Shown: positions 1-11,267, counted from the stretch's first letter. The stretch: 64,000 bases of DNA from Strigamia acuminata (GCA_949358305.1 OX442322.1:1612001-1676000); one strand, 5' to 3'. Made by a program: numbers and translations. Notes: generated by a model from the sequence alone, not told the origin.

Positions 1-274
1 TGGTACCATTATGTAAACTAAGCAACACGCTTAGAATGCTAACATTGGGATGCAAAAATGTGAGAAGCTTTAATATTTGGGACATCTGATTGTATCAGGC
101 ATCCCAAGTAAGCACCCGTCAACAGAATTAACACTTATTCCAGAAAATTGGTAGTGCCCAAAAAAAAATCATTTTTTTTCCTTTAATAAATTTTCTTTCC
201 ATTATGGACATCAGAGTCCTGCCAAATAGATAGCACCAAATAACATGCACATTTATAATTTACACTTTTTTTAG

Positions 275-615
275 AGGAAATCACCAATGCACAATCAAAT
301 CATTCTGTATTGGTTGACATAAAAGATGATCCAAAGTTAAAATGCTCTAAAGACGATGGCAAATTGGAATCTAAGCACAACGACAGCTTGGTGTTTAAGG
401 ACGCTGTTGATGCTGCGGATACTGATTCTGATTCTGATGACGATGTCAAATTTGAATCCAATGATTGTATTAATAGATCTTCTAGTGAAGTAATCAATTC
501 CCTCAAATCTGTCAATACTGACAAAGAAGACAGTCATGAAAAGGTAACCAAATCAAACAAGATAACCAAACCAGACACGGCAATCGAGACAGTCATGGCA
601 ACCAAACCCCATAAG
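275..615 (+). CDS. Internal exon of a BEN-domain gene (acidic/Ser-rich region)
   Basis: Open reading frame bounded by an acceptor-like TTTTTTTAG just before 275 and a donor AAG|GTAATT at 615/616. The encoded segment is rich in Asp, Ser and Lys and contains a run of alternating D and S near 420-450, typical of a disordered linker. It ends in phase 0, which matches the phase-0 start of the BEN exon at 1391, so the two can be joined without a frame change. The start codon and upstream exons are probably outside the window, since the frame is open to the acceptor. The ATG at 310 could be an internal methionine. The link to the downstream exons is inferred from splice sites, phase and spacing. Confidence 0.5.
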
Positions 616-1390
616 GTAATTAATTATAAAACAATCATCATGAAAAAAAAGTAACATATCAGGCAAGTTAATCAAATCAGACAGGATAATCTATCAAACA
701 ATTACCGGTGATGTATTTAGGGTGCGACATGCTGTCCCTGTAGTGTTCCAGAATAACGTGGCGCAAAACGTTTGAATAACTTGGCACTACAAGGGCTAAT
801 AAAAGAGCGGAAAATTGGCATAACATTCTCTTTCCCGCCTCCATTCCAAGTGTAAACACGTACAGAATGATGACACATTTTGCTTGAAAAGATTTTGAAT
901 GTGCCTCATGTTGCTTACAACGGGTTGAACCGTTTCTTTCCACTCTGCAAAGTCGCCAGGCGAGATCGCTAGTGGGAAAATTTGCCGGTCTGCAACTTTT
1001 GCGCGAATTTTATAAAAACCATGTGTTAAATTTTTTAATTTCTTACTTACGTGTGTAGTATAACGAAGATAATTAACGTAAGGACGTTTATAGACTCTTA
1101 GTTAAGTTCAGGATGTTTACATATTATTTTTGGACAAAGTAGACCTAGTCGCATAAAATGTATGTTTATAGGGGATGTTTTTTGTTTATGCCGCGACGCA
1201 CAAAATTGCGTACGCTTCCCGAAACTCAACGTCGCGCTACGAAATCGTATACGCATGTTATCGTAGAGATCAATATAATATTAACTCTTGAATGAATATA
1301 AAGTCAAACTGTGGCATTTGTAAAAAAAACTTCTTCATTTCTTTTTGAATAATAGTATCTATTTTATTATGCAAAAAATTTAACTTGTAG
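616..1390 (+). other. Probable intron of the BEN-domain gene
   Basis: 775 bases between a GTAATT donor and an ACTTGTAG acceptor. I see no convincing coding segment in it. A minus-strand open frame at 677-943 has no recognisable motif and is not counted. Confidence 0.4.
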
Positions 1391-1628
1391 GAACTTGTTC
1401 ACATCGGGCATGACGTATACATAGACCAGAAAAAGCTATCTCGTTGTCACTATGATAAAAACAGACCAACTCTATATGTAATTTCATTGCTGAAACTGGT
1501 ATTTTCCGAAGAAGAATTACAAAATTCAGTTCTTTCAAAAAGATGTAAAGCTTGGAAATCGAGTACACTAAATAATTCCAACCAACAATTATCTGTTTTA
1601 GATGAAAACAAATTAAACGTTATTATCG
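1391..1628 (+). CDS. BEN-domain exon
   Basis: This exon encodes most of a BEN domain, a helical DNA-binding and protein-interaction fold of chromatin and transcription proteins. The frame starts directly after an ACTTGTAG acceptor and runs 79 codons plus one base to a strong donor, G|GTAAGT. Pattern seen: an opening IGHDVYID stretch, a hydrophobic helix YVISLLKLVFSEEEL (matching the family's L..vF..eeL), a short loop, then LDENKLNVII, where BEN domains have LD..kl..I. Role as a nuclear DNA-binding protein follows from the family and is not shown here. It is a short domain without catalytic residues, so the assignment rests on the overall pattern. Confidence 0.62.
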
Positions 1629-1680
1629 GTAAGTAACTATAATCTTTGTTATCAAAAAAAAATTTAATATATGATTACAG

Positions 1681-1829
1681 AATACACATTACAAGTTTGC
1701 ACTGCCATAACGGCATCGTCAGTACAACAACTCAGAAAATCACTCGCCTCTTATATGAGCAAACTACAGAATCAAGGTGCAAAAGCAAGAGTTGCCAAAA
1801 CTCGAATACGCCCCAACAAGCATATTTAA
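1681..1829 (+). CDS. Terminal exon of the BEN-domain gene
   Basis: It follows a 52-base intron (GTAAGT...ATGATTACAG). The phase-1 donor of the preceding exon is completed by the first two bases here, and the frame then continues about 48 codons to TAA at 1827-1829. The sequence supplies the last amphipathic helix expected at the end of a BEN domain (IEYTLQVCTAITASSVQQLR) and a basic tail. A possible polyadenylation signal, AATAAA, lies near 2158. The fit of phase, short intron and domain end makes this exon fairly safe. Confidence 0.6.
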
Positions 1830-2985
1830 ATCTGAAGAATCATGTGTCTTGGAGATAATCTCACCCTCTACCACACTTGAACAGGGAACAACAATTACAG
1901 GTGAATATATTATAGGTCCTTCTGTTTGCTGGTTTAAGTTTATCTTTCAAGTGACATAAAAATCAATCTGGATTCGATAACATCAGCTTGTTCACATCTC
2001 ATGAATATAATATGCAATCAATTGTCTTGCCTCAACTAAGACATTAAAAAAATAATTCAATATACTTGTTGTAAACTCGTTTAATAGATAGCAGTTATAA
2101 AACCCTGCTTGTTTCATATATTTAAACTATAATAACCAATAATTAACTTTGTATAATCAATAAAAAAATAAACAATTGAAAAAAAAACATGTTTTTATAT
2201 GTAAATAAGTACTATTGCGTTTACATACACATTTCGAATGAGGTGAAATATTATTCCATGGACACAACTGAGATGACAAGGATTATTCGAGGAATGTGAA
2301 TAATTTCTAGCAGAAAGTTGTTTAATCCCCCCACCCCAACCTAGGGTCAATTTTTAACTTCCAAAAGTGTTTTTATTTTTTTTCTCAAAAAATATTGGGA
2401 TTTTCATTTTGAAATTTCATATATTTTCATTTAACATCATAACAAACAACAATAAAAAAAATAATAGATTTAAAAATCACAAAATTTTTTTTTAACAAAA
2501 TTCCTTTGTTTACTCACTGCTTTTGAATGCAATATCAATTATTTTTGTCGCTCTTTTTGACAAATACCGAATTGCTTAAATTTTTTCAGAAACATGAAAT
2601 ACTCAGAGAATAAGATCATTTTCACTCATTTTCGGCTTGGGATAAAAAATGCTCAGGGTTGGGTGAGTAAGGGATTATTTTTAGGTTGGGACTACGAGTT
2701 TCCTTCCTTGTTTGTATGACTAAGACGCTGTCATGAAAGATCGTTTACAAAGCAAAATGTTGGCAAACCCAATCCCTAATGTTTGGCAGTACAGAGTTTT
2801 AAGAAGCATATGTAAGCTCATTAACAAAAAATTCCTTTGGGTAAAGTTTTTAAGTTTACCAAGTTACATAGAAAATCTATGAGTTTTAATGACATGAAGA
2901 CATGTCGGACAAGAGTCGGATTATCGAAGAATTGGGCTAAGAGTTGGATTATTAAGACTCTGCTCTACTTTATAGCAATTGGTAT
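1830..2985. other. Intergenic AT-rich region, nothing recognised
   Basis: About 1.1 kb with poly-A/T runs and many stops in all frames. Apart from the likely 3' end of the BEN gene (AATAAA near 2158), no gene or repeat is evident. Confidence 0.4.
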
Positions 2986-3921
2986 TTAAATAGGATACGG
3001 GCATTTTAGTCCAGTTTGATAGTTTTTATCAAATATTTGTATAATTTCTAAGATTACATCGTCAGGATCTAGTTCAAATGAACTCTTTACATTTTCTCGT
3101 ACATTTTGTACTAACAGTTGGTTTACATTCAGCATTGGCTCTATGGATTGTTCACATTGTTTATATATATCGACAGGTAAGTCTTCTTTATCAGGATGTA
3201 TTTCTTGTATATTTTCAAGTATCAAATAAAAAAGTAGGTAAGGTATTCTCTGCAGATGAGTGTCATCATTTAAAATATCTACTTCTTGCCACAGAAACCG
3301 TAAATAATCTAAGAATTCACTTTTGAATTCTCCTTCTACGTGTTTTAGATATTTAGCATTTTGAAAAATTCCAACTGTATTTAATTCATTGCCACTAATA
3401 AAAATCACTGGCATTAATTGGTAAAATGCTAGCAGAGATTTTGATTCCTTTTTACATCGGCTACAATAGGATACCAAGAGACCATTTAAATTGTTCAGAT
3501 TAAATTTCATCTCAGATCCTGTATTATCTATGTTTGTAGCAACGACTTTCCCATGTTTCTTATATAAATTGTTTTCCTTTGTATCTATTACAAAACGTGT
3601 TGGAACTTTTGTATTCTTTCTTGATTTTCCTAATGTGAGCATGGATGGTTTATTGCCTATCTCCACTAAACCCACCTTCTGCATATCTTGTAACATTTTA
3701 ATAAATATGGATCCCTGATTCACACCGAAAGAATAGAATTTTAAGTTCTTTTCAATATCTTTGGGCATTTCTTCATCTGTGGCAGTCCCTTGTTCCTCTT
3801 GACATTGTGATGATTGAAACAAAGTATAATAATTTGTATCAAGCAAATTCTGCGCAGCTAAATATGTATCATGAACCTTTTTACTTTGCCGGGAATTTAG
3901 TTTTATATTTTTTATTTCCAT
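2986..3921 (-). CDS. Unknown 311-residue protein of the virus-like block
   Basis: Single uninterrupted minus-strand ORF in very AT-rich sequence, no introns evident. Features seen: a Lys-rich N-terminus, a CSRCKK Cys pair near residue 155, a hydrophobic helix-rich C-terminal half with LRFLWQEVDIL and YLLFYLILENI, and an acidic stretch near the C-terminus. No signal peptide or membrane anchor is clear. I do not recognise the family. AT-rich codon use and position match the neighbouring virus-like ORFs (paralog pair, capping enzyme), so it may be a structural or late-expression protein of the same block. That is inference from context only. Confidence 0.5.
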   Translation of the reverse strand: MEIKNIKLNSRQSKKVHDTYLAAQNLLDTNYYTLFQSSQCQEEQGTATDEEMPKDIEKNLKFYSFGVNQGSIFIKMLQDMQKVGLVEIGNKPSMLTLGKSRKNTKVPTRFVIDTKENNLYKKHGKVVATNIDNTGSEMKFNLNNLNGLLVSYCSRCKKESKSLLAFYQLMPVIFISGNELNTVGIFQNAKYLKHVEGEFKSEFLDYLRFLWQEVDILNDDTHLQRIPYLLFYLILENIQEIHPDKEDLPVDIYKQCEQSIEPMLNVNQLLVQNVRENVKSSFELDPDDVILEIIQIFDKNYQTGLKCPYPI

Positions 3922-4250
3922 TTTTATATTCCAGTATTTTAAACAAAGTTATATGTATTAGTTTAATTTTCTTTTTTTAATTATAGTGTACTTTTTTTAA
4001 CAATAAAAATACGCTGCCGGATTACATACGTAAATCCTTGTGTATATATGTATAATAAAAACATCACACAAATATGTTTTTTTTGTTACATTAAAACACA
4101 TATATAAAATGGGCTAAAAAATTGCATAAAATTGGAAAAACTTACATGTGGGTTTTCTTTAGTAAAGTATCCGCTCATAAACAATTAAACATGTTTAAAT
4201 TAGATTACTATATGTGACAGCAACAGAACAGAAATCTGCGACAAACCATC

Positions 4251-4318
4251 TTTGTTTTGCTTTATTCTTTGTTTTGCTTTATTCTTTGTTTTGCTTTATT
4301 CTTTGTTTTGCTTTATTC
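4251..4318 (+). repeat. 17-bp tandem repeat, four copies
   Basis: Four perfect head-to-tail copies of TTTGTTTTGCTTTATTC between the 311-residue gene and the paralog pair. Simple satellite; no coding role seen. Confidence 0.9.
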
Positions 4319-4566
4319 TTCATATTATTTCCGTAATAGCAACTCATTTTATTGTTTACGCACACAAAATTAATAATGAATTTTAATACGTATGAAATAT
4401 CATTTTTCTTGTCTTAATCTTTTTTTTACCAATCATTTTATTTCACGAAAAGATATGCTTAAATCGAGTTTCTTAAAACAAAAACATATTTAAAATTATC
4501 ACAAACAAACCGATGAATATAATAATAATGTAGATTTCTGTGATGATAAATGTAGTTTGATTGATT

Positions 4567-6508
4567 TTAGAGTGGCGCGTACAAACACATTTTGGGTCTG
4601 TAAGCGCGTCTGTTCTCATACTGGTAGCTTAACTCGCCGCCACTCTTCATAAGAGTGTCGTCTAAATTTGGCATCTCATAATTTAATGCATTTTCAAAAT
4701 TGCTCATGTCAGCTCTTACGAAATCAACCAAGTCAACTGATTCGTTTATAACCAAAACGTCGCCGCGGCATATGTCCACAGTCGAAATAAGTCCTAAACC
4801 TTCGATCCATTGAACATTGCTGGCGTATTGTCGGTAGACAACATTATTGTGTTTAATGATAGACGGGATGCAGTAGCTAGCAATATGCAATCCAGACGCC
4901 GAGAAAATGCTGTCAATTTGCTTTTTCTCCTCGTAATATGAAACAAAACCCATCTGTCTACTTACAATTAATTGCCGCATTCCGGTGACGTAAGTAAACA
5001 TTAACGAATTGAAATGTTGAAGTTTTTCTGAATTCAAGCATTGAATTTTTGTTTTGTCACAAGGAGTTTTAAAATCTGCTTGTGTGAACATGATTTTTGC
5101 GTGTAAATTCTCATTCATGCTAGCTAATTCAGCTTCTACGGGAGATGCGCTGCGCGTTTGACAGCACTCTAACCAAATTGATTTATCGTCCGATAACACG
5201 ATATTCTCTGCCGATCTAATGTAATGTGACAAAGCTGCTGTGGGATTAATCAAATTGCTGATTAACAGTAAATCGGCCTGATAAGTTGCTTCCAGGTACA
5301 AACTAACTGGAGTGTCCTGATCTTCGCAAAGTATTTGTTCCAGTCTTTTAAATTCTCTTTTGGTTTTTGTATAAGATGTAAACTGATCGTGTAAGTGTTT
5401 GAAATATGAATAGATGTACGGATTTAAGGTATAGAAAGTTTTTTGTGCGGTAACAGTTTTTGTATAGATATCTAAAATTCTGTCATGAAGCGTTTTCTTT
5501 TTCATTTCAAACACTCTTGATAACGTTTGAATATTTTCCTTTGTTTGATCAGTTAATGATTTAATTTTATTTATTAAATTGTGTTCTATTTTTTCTTGCC
5601 AAATGGCTTCCACACAGTCACGGTCATGCATAAATGCTACACATTGTTGATGTTTGATTTTGTTAAGCTCATTGTTAAAGTCCTCTGTTAATTTATTCTT
5701 CCTATCATTATAATCTGGTTCCGTCTCATGGTTTTTGAACAATTCACTCATTTGACCATCATACAACTCTTTTTCTAATACTATTCTATTTTCTGTTTGT
5801 TTGTTGTTATCTTTTTCAATATCAGCTATCGATCTGTTATTCACATCTCTGCACTCATCTTTACATTTCTTTTTTTCACTGTAAATGGCTAGTGTTTTTT
5901 TTCTTTCCAATGTGAGTTTTTCTTTCATCACGTTTTTATCATACGTAGCTTGAAGTATTTTCTTCCTGCCTTTTACCAGATCAACTTTCTCGACGAAATC
6001 GGGATTCGGATTATACGTCTCAATACACAGTTTAGGGATGGATTTACTTACATTGAATAAATTATTTGAATCATTCATTAAAATGTCCGTTAGAATTTGC
6101 CCCGAGGCTAAAATCAAGCAATTTTTTAGGAAAAACTACGTTTTCATCGCCTATTATATTTTTGACGGATTTGAAAGCACATAAATAAGGACCTTCGTTT
6201 CTGCGAACACTGTCTGTTCCCTGCGTTTTGTTGATTATGCAGTTCATAAAAGTCGTCGTTTTTTCTTGCAATGTTTCGTGTAAACCGAATTTAATAGCTA
6301 AGCAGTTGGCGCAAAGTCGAGGAAATATGTTCGTGTTATGAGAATTTGCGTTTGTGTATTGTTTACCAAAATTGTATTTATCTACTTCTGCCAGTTTATG
6401 ACTTAAAACACAGGATGTATTGACACAAACAGCCAATTTTGCAAAATTTGTCAATAAATGATTGTCATTTGCCAATAAATGATTGTCATCTGAGTTTACG
6501 GAAGACAT
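4567..6508 (-). pseudogene. Paralog copy 1: Cys-rich N-terminus / coiled coil / conserved C-terminus (frameshifted)
   Basis: First of two tandem, same-strand paralogs (the other at 7402-9309). The N-terminal part (6071-6508) carries Cys/His spacing CVNTSCVLSH and then CANC, a possible zinc site. The C-terminal part (4567-6117) is nearly identical to copy 2 up to the shared end NRRAYRPKMCLYAPL. The two parts are in different frames: the homopolymer at 6122-6127 (six T on the plus strand) is one base longer than the equivalent site in copy 2. This is either inactivation or a sequencing error. The middle third (about 5443-5995) is Lys/Glu-rich coiled coil with no visible similarity to copy 2. 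Product unknown; a virion or DNA-binding protein is a guess from context. Confidence 0.6.
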
Positions 6509-6749
6509 TTTTTTTAAATAATAATAATAATACTAAAAAATAAAAATGAAAATTAGTTTAAATGAATGAAAAATGAATGTCAATAATTTAACAATTTAAA
6601 AAGTGTCTTTTTTAAAAATAAGTAAATAAATTTTAATATCAAAACATCAATAAAATTAAAATTTTATTCTATTTTTATTTCATCAGGAAGACGCTATCAC
6701 AGAGTATCATCTAGATTGAGAATCCAGAACCTTAGTAAATGTTTCTACG
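6509..6749. other. Spacer between paralogs, left part
   Basis: AT-rich spacer that begins with AAT/ATA runs similar to the sequence upstream of paralog copy 2, so it probably holds the promoter of copy 1. No defined element seen. Confidence 0.3.
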
Positions 6750-6970
6750 ACTCTTGTTCGACTCAAAAAGGTGGTTTTCTCCCATTGGCCAAGCCATATC
6801 ACTAGTGTAGTGATCCAAAAATATAGACTAAAACACCAGAAATACATTACAATGTACAGACATAATAAAAATAAAAACTACCTTTCCTAGTTGTAATAAT
6901 ATAGACTTGGGTTAAGAGTAATGCGGCTTGGCCAATGGGAGAAGGTCACCTTTTCGAGTCGAACAAGAGT
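6750..6970. mobile_element. MITE-like foldback element with ~45-bp terminal inverted repeats
   Basis: The left end (ACTCTTGTTCGACTCAAAAA...) is repeated in inverted orientation at the right end (...TTTTCGAGTCGAACAAGAGT), including a shared TTCTCCCATTGGCCAAGCC core. The 221-base element has no coding capacity. I cannot settle its target-site duplication or superfamily by eye. Confidence 0.7.
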
Positions 6971-7401
6971 AAAATCGGTCATTTCATAATTGTCCAGATT
7001 AACATTAGAACGGCCGGAATTTTTCCCTACCTAGAACAGCCAAAACTGATCATACTGACAGAAGTGATTACTTTCCAAGAGAAAAGAAAGGAGAAGATTT
7101 CTCAAATGATTAAGAGGGTGACGATTCTTTTGTAAGAACTGTACATTTTATTTCTTCAAAATCAGAATCAGACATCATCAGAGACAAAGGGAAGAAACGG
7201 AAATTAAACGCGAGCAGAGCGTCCCAAAGGAACAACCAAAGAAGTCATAGAAGATCGGAAAATGAAGCACTCGGAGGATGTAAAAGTAGAAGTATCAGAA
7301 TCAGGATCCAGACACTATAAACGCACTTTCATTTAATTTTTTTTAATGATTTCGCATGCTAGTGTTTTTAATCGGAATTTTTTTTTGCGGTTTCATTGAT
7401 T
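6971..7401. other. Spacer between paralogs, right part
   Basis: Purine-rich, moderately AT-rich spacer. No convincing gene. The last ~40 bases match the sequence 3' of paralog copy 1, which marks the edge of the tandem duplication. Confidence 0.35.
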
Positions 7402-9309
7402 TTAGAGTGGCGCGTACAAACACATTTTGGGTCTGTAAGCGCGTCTGTTCTCATACTGATAGCTTAACTCGCCGCCACTCTTCCAAAGAGTGTCGTCTAA
7501 ATTTGGCATCTCATAATTTAATGCATTTTCAAAATTGCTCATGTCAGCTCTTACAAAATCATCCAAGTCAACTGATTCGTTGATAACCAAAACGTCGCCG
7601 CGGCATATATCCGCAGTCGAAATAAGTCCTAAACCTTCAATCCATTGAACATTGCTGGCGTATTGTCGGTAGACAACATTACCGTGTTTAATGATAGACG
7701 GGATGCAGTAGCTAGCAATGTGTAATCCAGATGCAGAGTAAACGTTGTCTATTCGCCTTTTGTCCTCGTAATATGAAACAAAACCCATCTGTCTACTTAC
7801 AATTAATTGCCGCATTCCGGCGACGTAAGTAAGCATCAACGAATTGAAATGTTGAAGTTTTTCTGAATTCAAGCATTGTATTTTTGTTTTGTTACAAGGA
7901 TTCTGAAAATCTTCTTGTGTGAACATGATTTCTGCGTGTAAATTCTCATTCATGCTAGCTAATTCCGCTTCTATGGGATATGCGCTGCGCGTCTGACGGC
8001 ACGTTAACCAAATTGATTTATCGTCCGATAACACGATATTCTCTGCTGTTCTAATGTAATGTGACAAAGCTGCTGTGGGATTAATCAAATTGCTGATTAA
8101 CAGTAAATCGGCCTCATAAGTTGCTTCCAGGTACAAACTAACTGGAGTGTCCTCATCTTCGCAAAGTATTTGTTCCAGTCTTTTAAATTCTCGTTTGGTT
8201 TTTGTATAAGATGTAAACTGATCGTGTAAGTGTTTGAAATATGAATAGATGTACGGATTTAAGGTATAGAAAGTTTTTTTTGTAGTTGTATTATCAGTAT
8301 AGGCAGCCAAGTAAGTGACGTTAAGATTGTGCTTTTCCGTTTCATACTTCAGGGATAACTCGCTAATTATTTTATCTCTTTCAGCGGTTAATAATTTAGT
8401 TGTTTTGATTAATTTGTTGTTTAAACCACGCTTATTATTTTCTTCTAAGTTGTTAGTTTTATCCAATTTTTCCTTGTCATACTTAGAATTGGCTTTACTC
8501 ACTTTTTCATTGTATTCATCTGTTATTTGTGTTTTGTACGAATCAAAGACTGGATCCGAAATAAGATCCGTGTCTAAATTATTTATTACTGATGTATAAG
8601 CGTTGTATAGTTTATCCAGCTTAGTTTTCCTTTTCGGTTCTAAATCTTCATCAATCTTTTTTTCCTGATCCTTTAGCTTATTCGAATATTTCTCTGTGTT
8701 CTCGTTTTCAGTTCGTTTTATATCCTCTTCATACGTGTGGTTTATATCACTGACTTTTTTTTTATAATCATCTATCAGTTTGTCTAAATCATTTTCAATA
8801 GGAAATATTGTGTTAACAAAATCGGCGTTTGGAATATATGTTTCAATACAGAGTTTAGGAATAGATTTACTTGCATTGAATAAATTATTTGAATCACTCA
8901 TTAAAACGTCTGTTAGAATTTGCCCCGAGGCTAAAATCAAGCAATCTTGTGGAAAAACTACATTGCCATCTTCTATTATATTTTCGACAGATTTAAACGC
9001 ACGCAAATAAGGGCCTTCGCTTCTACGAACAGTGTCTGTCCCTTGCGTTTTGTTGATTATACAGTTCATAAATGTCGTCGTTTTTTCTTGCAATGATTCG
9101 TATAGACCGAATTTGATAGCTAAGCAGTTGGCGCAAATACGAGGAAATACGTTCGTGGTATGAGAATTTGAGTTTGTGTACTGTTTACCAAAATTATATT
9201 TATCTGTTTCAGCCAGTTTGTGACTTAAAACACAGGCTGTACTGACACAAACAGCAGATTTCGCAAAATTTGCTAATAGGTGATTGTTAAGAGAATTCAC
9301 AAAAGTCAT
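7402..9309 (-). CDS. Paralog copy 2: intact 635-residue Cys-rich/coiled-coil protein
   Basis: Intact version of the duplicated gene. Order: short N-terminus; a Cys/His region (CVSTACVLSH near residues 21-30, CANC near residues 57-60) that may bind zinc; a conserved domain to about residue 160; a Lys/Asp/Glu-rich coiled coil of roughly 180 residues; then a ~280-residue conserved domain starting KTFYTLNPYIYSYF and ending at the stop. Flanks match copy 1 almost residue for residue while the coiled coil does not. No signal peptide or transmembrane segment is seen. I do not recognise the family. Context (next to capping-enzyme and polymerase-like genes) suggests a protein of a large DNA virus-like element. 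Confidence 0.65.
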   Translation of the reverse strand: MTFVNSLNNHLLANFAKSAVCVSTACVLSHKLAETDKYNFGKQYTNSNSHTTNVFPRICANCLAIKFGLYESLQEKTTTFMNCIINKTQGTDTVRRSEGPYLRAFKSVENIIEDGNVVFPQDCLILASGQILTDVLMSDSNNLFNASKSIPKLCIETYIPNADFVNTIFPIENDLDKLIDDYKKKVSDINHTYEEDIKRTENENTEKYSNKLKDQEKKIDEDLEPKRKTKLDKLYNAYTSVINNLDTDLISDPVFDSYKTQITDEYNEKVSKANSKYDKEKLDKTNNLEENNKRGLNNKLIKTTKLLTAERDKIISELSLKYETEKHNLNVTYLAAYTDNTTTKKTFYTLNPYIYSYFKHLHDQFTSYTKTKREFKRLEQILCEDEDTPVSLYLEATYEADLLLISNLINPTAALSHYIRTAENIVLSDDKSIWLTCRQTRSAYPIEAELASMNENLHAEIMFTQEDFQNPCNKTKIQCLNSEKLQHFNSLMLTYVAGMRQLIVSRQMGFVSYYEDKRRIDNVYSASGLHIASYCIPSIIKHGNVVYRQYASNVQWIEGLGLISTADICRGDVLVINESVDLDDFVRADMSNFENALNYEMPNLDDTLWKSGGELSYQYENRRAYRPKMCLYAPL

Positions 9310-10442
9310 TTTTTAATAATAATAATAATGAAAGAAGGAAATAAAATTCAAATAAATTTAAATGAGAAATGAATAGGAAAAAAAATAAAAATTAGTTTTA
9401 TCAAATGTGTGGTAAATCTCGATTTATTTCTAGAATGTATTTAATAAATTTTATCACTTGAGAAGATATGGTGCATTATTTTATTTCACAATAGTTTGAC
9501 ACACGCCAAACTAAGTCACATGATTTGGGGAGAATATACCCCAAGCATATTTCATCCCAAATTGACTGTGGTGAACGGTAATTAACCGTTTTGGTGCAAC
9601 AGATTCCTTTGCTACACCAAACAACTGAGCTAATTGCGCAGATTTTCTGCGCAACTCAGAAGTGTGCCAGGCTTGGAACACCAATTTTGGCACACTCTTG
9701 AATATACACTAAACCTAACAACACTTTGTCTCTGCCAGCAAGATTTTCGCTGGCATTGACCGTGTCAACATTTGTGTATTCGAGACCTCTGCTTGCTTTG
9801 CCTATTGTGTAAAACCAGCACCCGTTTGCGCCTTGCGTGAATTAGCAACCGCTAATTTACGCCATCGAGAAGAGAAGTTCCGACTCCTAGTGAACCACCG
9901 CCATTGTGAGCGCGCGAACGCTCGCTATCGCCGTCGTACGAGAAGTCCTTGCTCGCCGTAAACCATCGCCGCCGCAGGAGCCACCGAGAGCCACTCCGAA
10001 AAGTGATTATTTACAATATTTTTCATAACTTGTAAACAGAATGAGTTAAAATTAAAAACTAAACTGATTTGAGACCGTCTATATCTCAGGAAACCTTTCT
10101 AAATCGGATGTATAGATCTCCAAGACCATCAAAAAAGGCGTAATGGAGCTATGTACAGGGGTCGACAACCACTATTTTTCAAAAAATTGTGGGGAGCACA
10201 ACTGTTGACAAATTAAGTCATAGCTATAACATGTTAAAATACGACATAATAATGTTTCAATGCTAAAGTTTCGTTTTGATTCATCAACAGTTGTTGTGCT
10301 CGCCACACACAACAATTTTTATTATAAAAATATTATCACAGAAATCATTTTGATAAATTGAAATAAAAAAAGTACCACTACACATAAATACACAATTAAA
10401 AAATAAATAATTATATCTGTTTAATGATTTTTAATTTCAAAA
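9310..10442. other. Non-coding region with a GC-richer block and an inverted repeat
   Basis: 9480-10010 is clearly GC-richer than its surroundings, with many CG dinucleotides, and may be an old repeat insertion. A short open frame at 9511-9693 has no recognisable motif. 10185-10322 holds an imperfect inverted repeat: a left arm around AAAAAATTGTGGGGAGCAC and a right arm around GTGCTCGCCACACACAACAA, enough for a hairpin. No gene is supported. Confidence 0.35.
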
Positions 10443-10637
10443 ATGTTAAATTTAGATATAAACAATGTGAAAAAACTAATAGATTGTTTAGATACTGATA
10501 TTACTCTAAAATTTGCAATAAAGGAAATGCAATTATTCTTTCACATACCCAAATCCAATGTTTTATCACCTTATTCTATATATCATCTTGTTATTCCGAT
10601 CGATAAAAATTACAATTTCATAGTAAAAAGTATTTAG
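10443..10637 (+). pseudogene. Short ORF, possibly a decayed N-terminal part of the capping enzyme
   Basis: 64-codon AT-rich frame, followed in another frame by about 33 further coding-like codons (10631 onward) before the ORF at 10771. A ~40-base block (AGTATTTAG.T.TGAAAAAT) occurs at 10630 and again at 10732, so the region has been partly duplicated. These pieces may be remnants of the N-terminus of the gene that continues at 10771, but no motif proves it. They could also be an unrelated small gene. Confidence 0.25.
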
Positions 10638-10770
10638 TTTTGAAAAATGTATTAGGATTGCATTTTAATAAAGAAATGAAATTTCAATTAAACTTTAATA
10701 GAGAACTTATAAATATAATTTTATTATAAGAAGTATTTAGTTATGAAAAATATGATTAAATCATATTTTA

Positions 10771-11267
10771 ATGAGGACACATTCGAAACTGTCAGTTCTT
10801 AAGTATAGACGCCATAAAAAAAATATATATATAACATTAGACTTGTTTAAATCAAAATATGAAAGGGAAATTAGAAGAACTTTTTCATGTCACAACGATC
10901 TGTTTAACATACAGCACAAATTTTTAGAATTTAAATTTAAAAATGTTAGACTTATGTACAATTTGAACACTAGGATTTTTTTCTGGCAAACTAAATATTT
11001 TACAAAAAAACATTGGCTGGTTTGTCCTGCTATCGAATTATGTTATCATGCTGTAGAAAGTCCATTGTTTCAATCAAGATTACATTTACCAGTAAAGATT
11101 CCAAAATATTTCTTTATGAAATGTAAACAGAGCTTTAAATATGTTTATTATAAAAAACAAGGGGTCACAGTTTACAAGAGAACTTCGACCGATTCGATCA
11201 CATACTACATAGAATGTGAAAATCTAATCTAAAAAAAACAGTATTTTTATTTCTGCACGTTTCTAAA
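10771..11267 (+). pseudogene. 5' part of a virus-type mRNA capping enzyme (triphosphatase-like segment)
   Basis: ORF of 153 codons to TAA at 11230-11232. The same frame then stays open to the gypsy insertion at 11271 and resumes in frame at 25662. It ends with a beta-strand-like pattern, VYKRTSTDSITYYIECE, resembling the ExE strand of tunnel-type (metal-dependent) RNA triphosphatases that form the N-terminal half of LEF-4/D1-type capping enzymes. The stronger evidence is downstream: the nucleotidyltransferase motifs at 25752-26140. The in-frame TAA before the insertion shows decay independent of the transposon. The triphosphatase call on its own is weak. Confidence 0.42.

Noticed and set aside
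677-943. 88-codon minus-strand ORF inside the putative BEN-gene intron
   Set aside because: No recognisable domain, and no splice or promoter support; overlaps a well-supported intron on the other strand.
4251-4318. CRISPR-like array
   Set aside because: The 17-bp units abut directly without unique spacers; a simple tandem repeat in a eukaryotic sequence.
9511-9693. 60-codon minus-strand ORF in a GC-richer block
   Set aside because: No motif, no homologous copy in the window, and short enough to be chance in GC-rich sequence.
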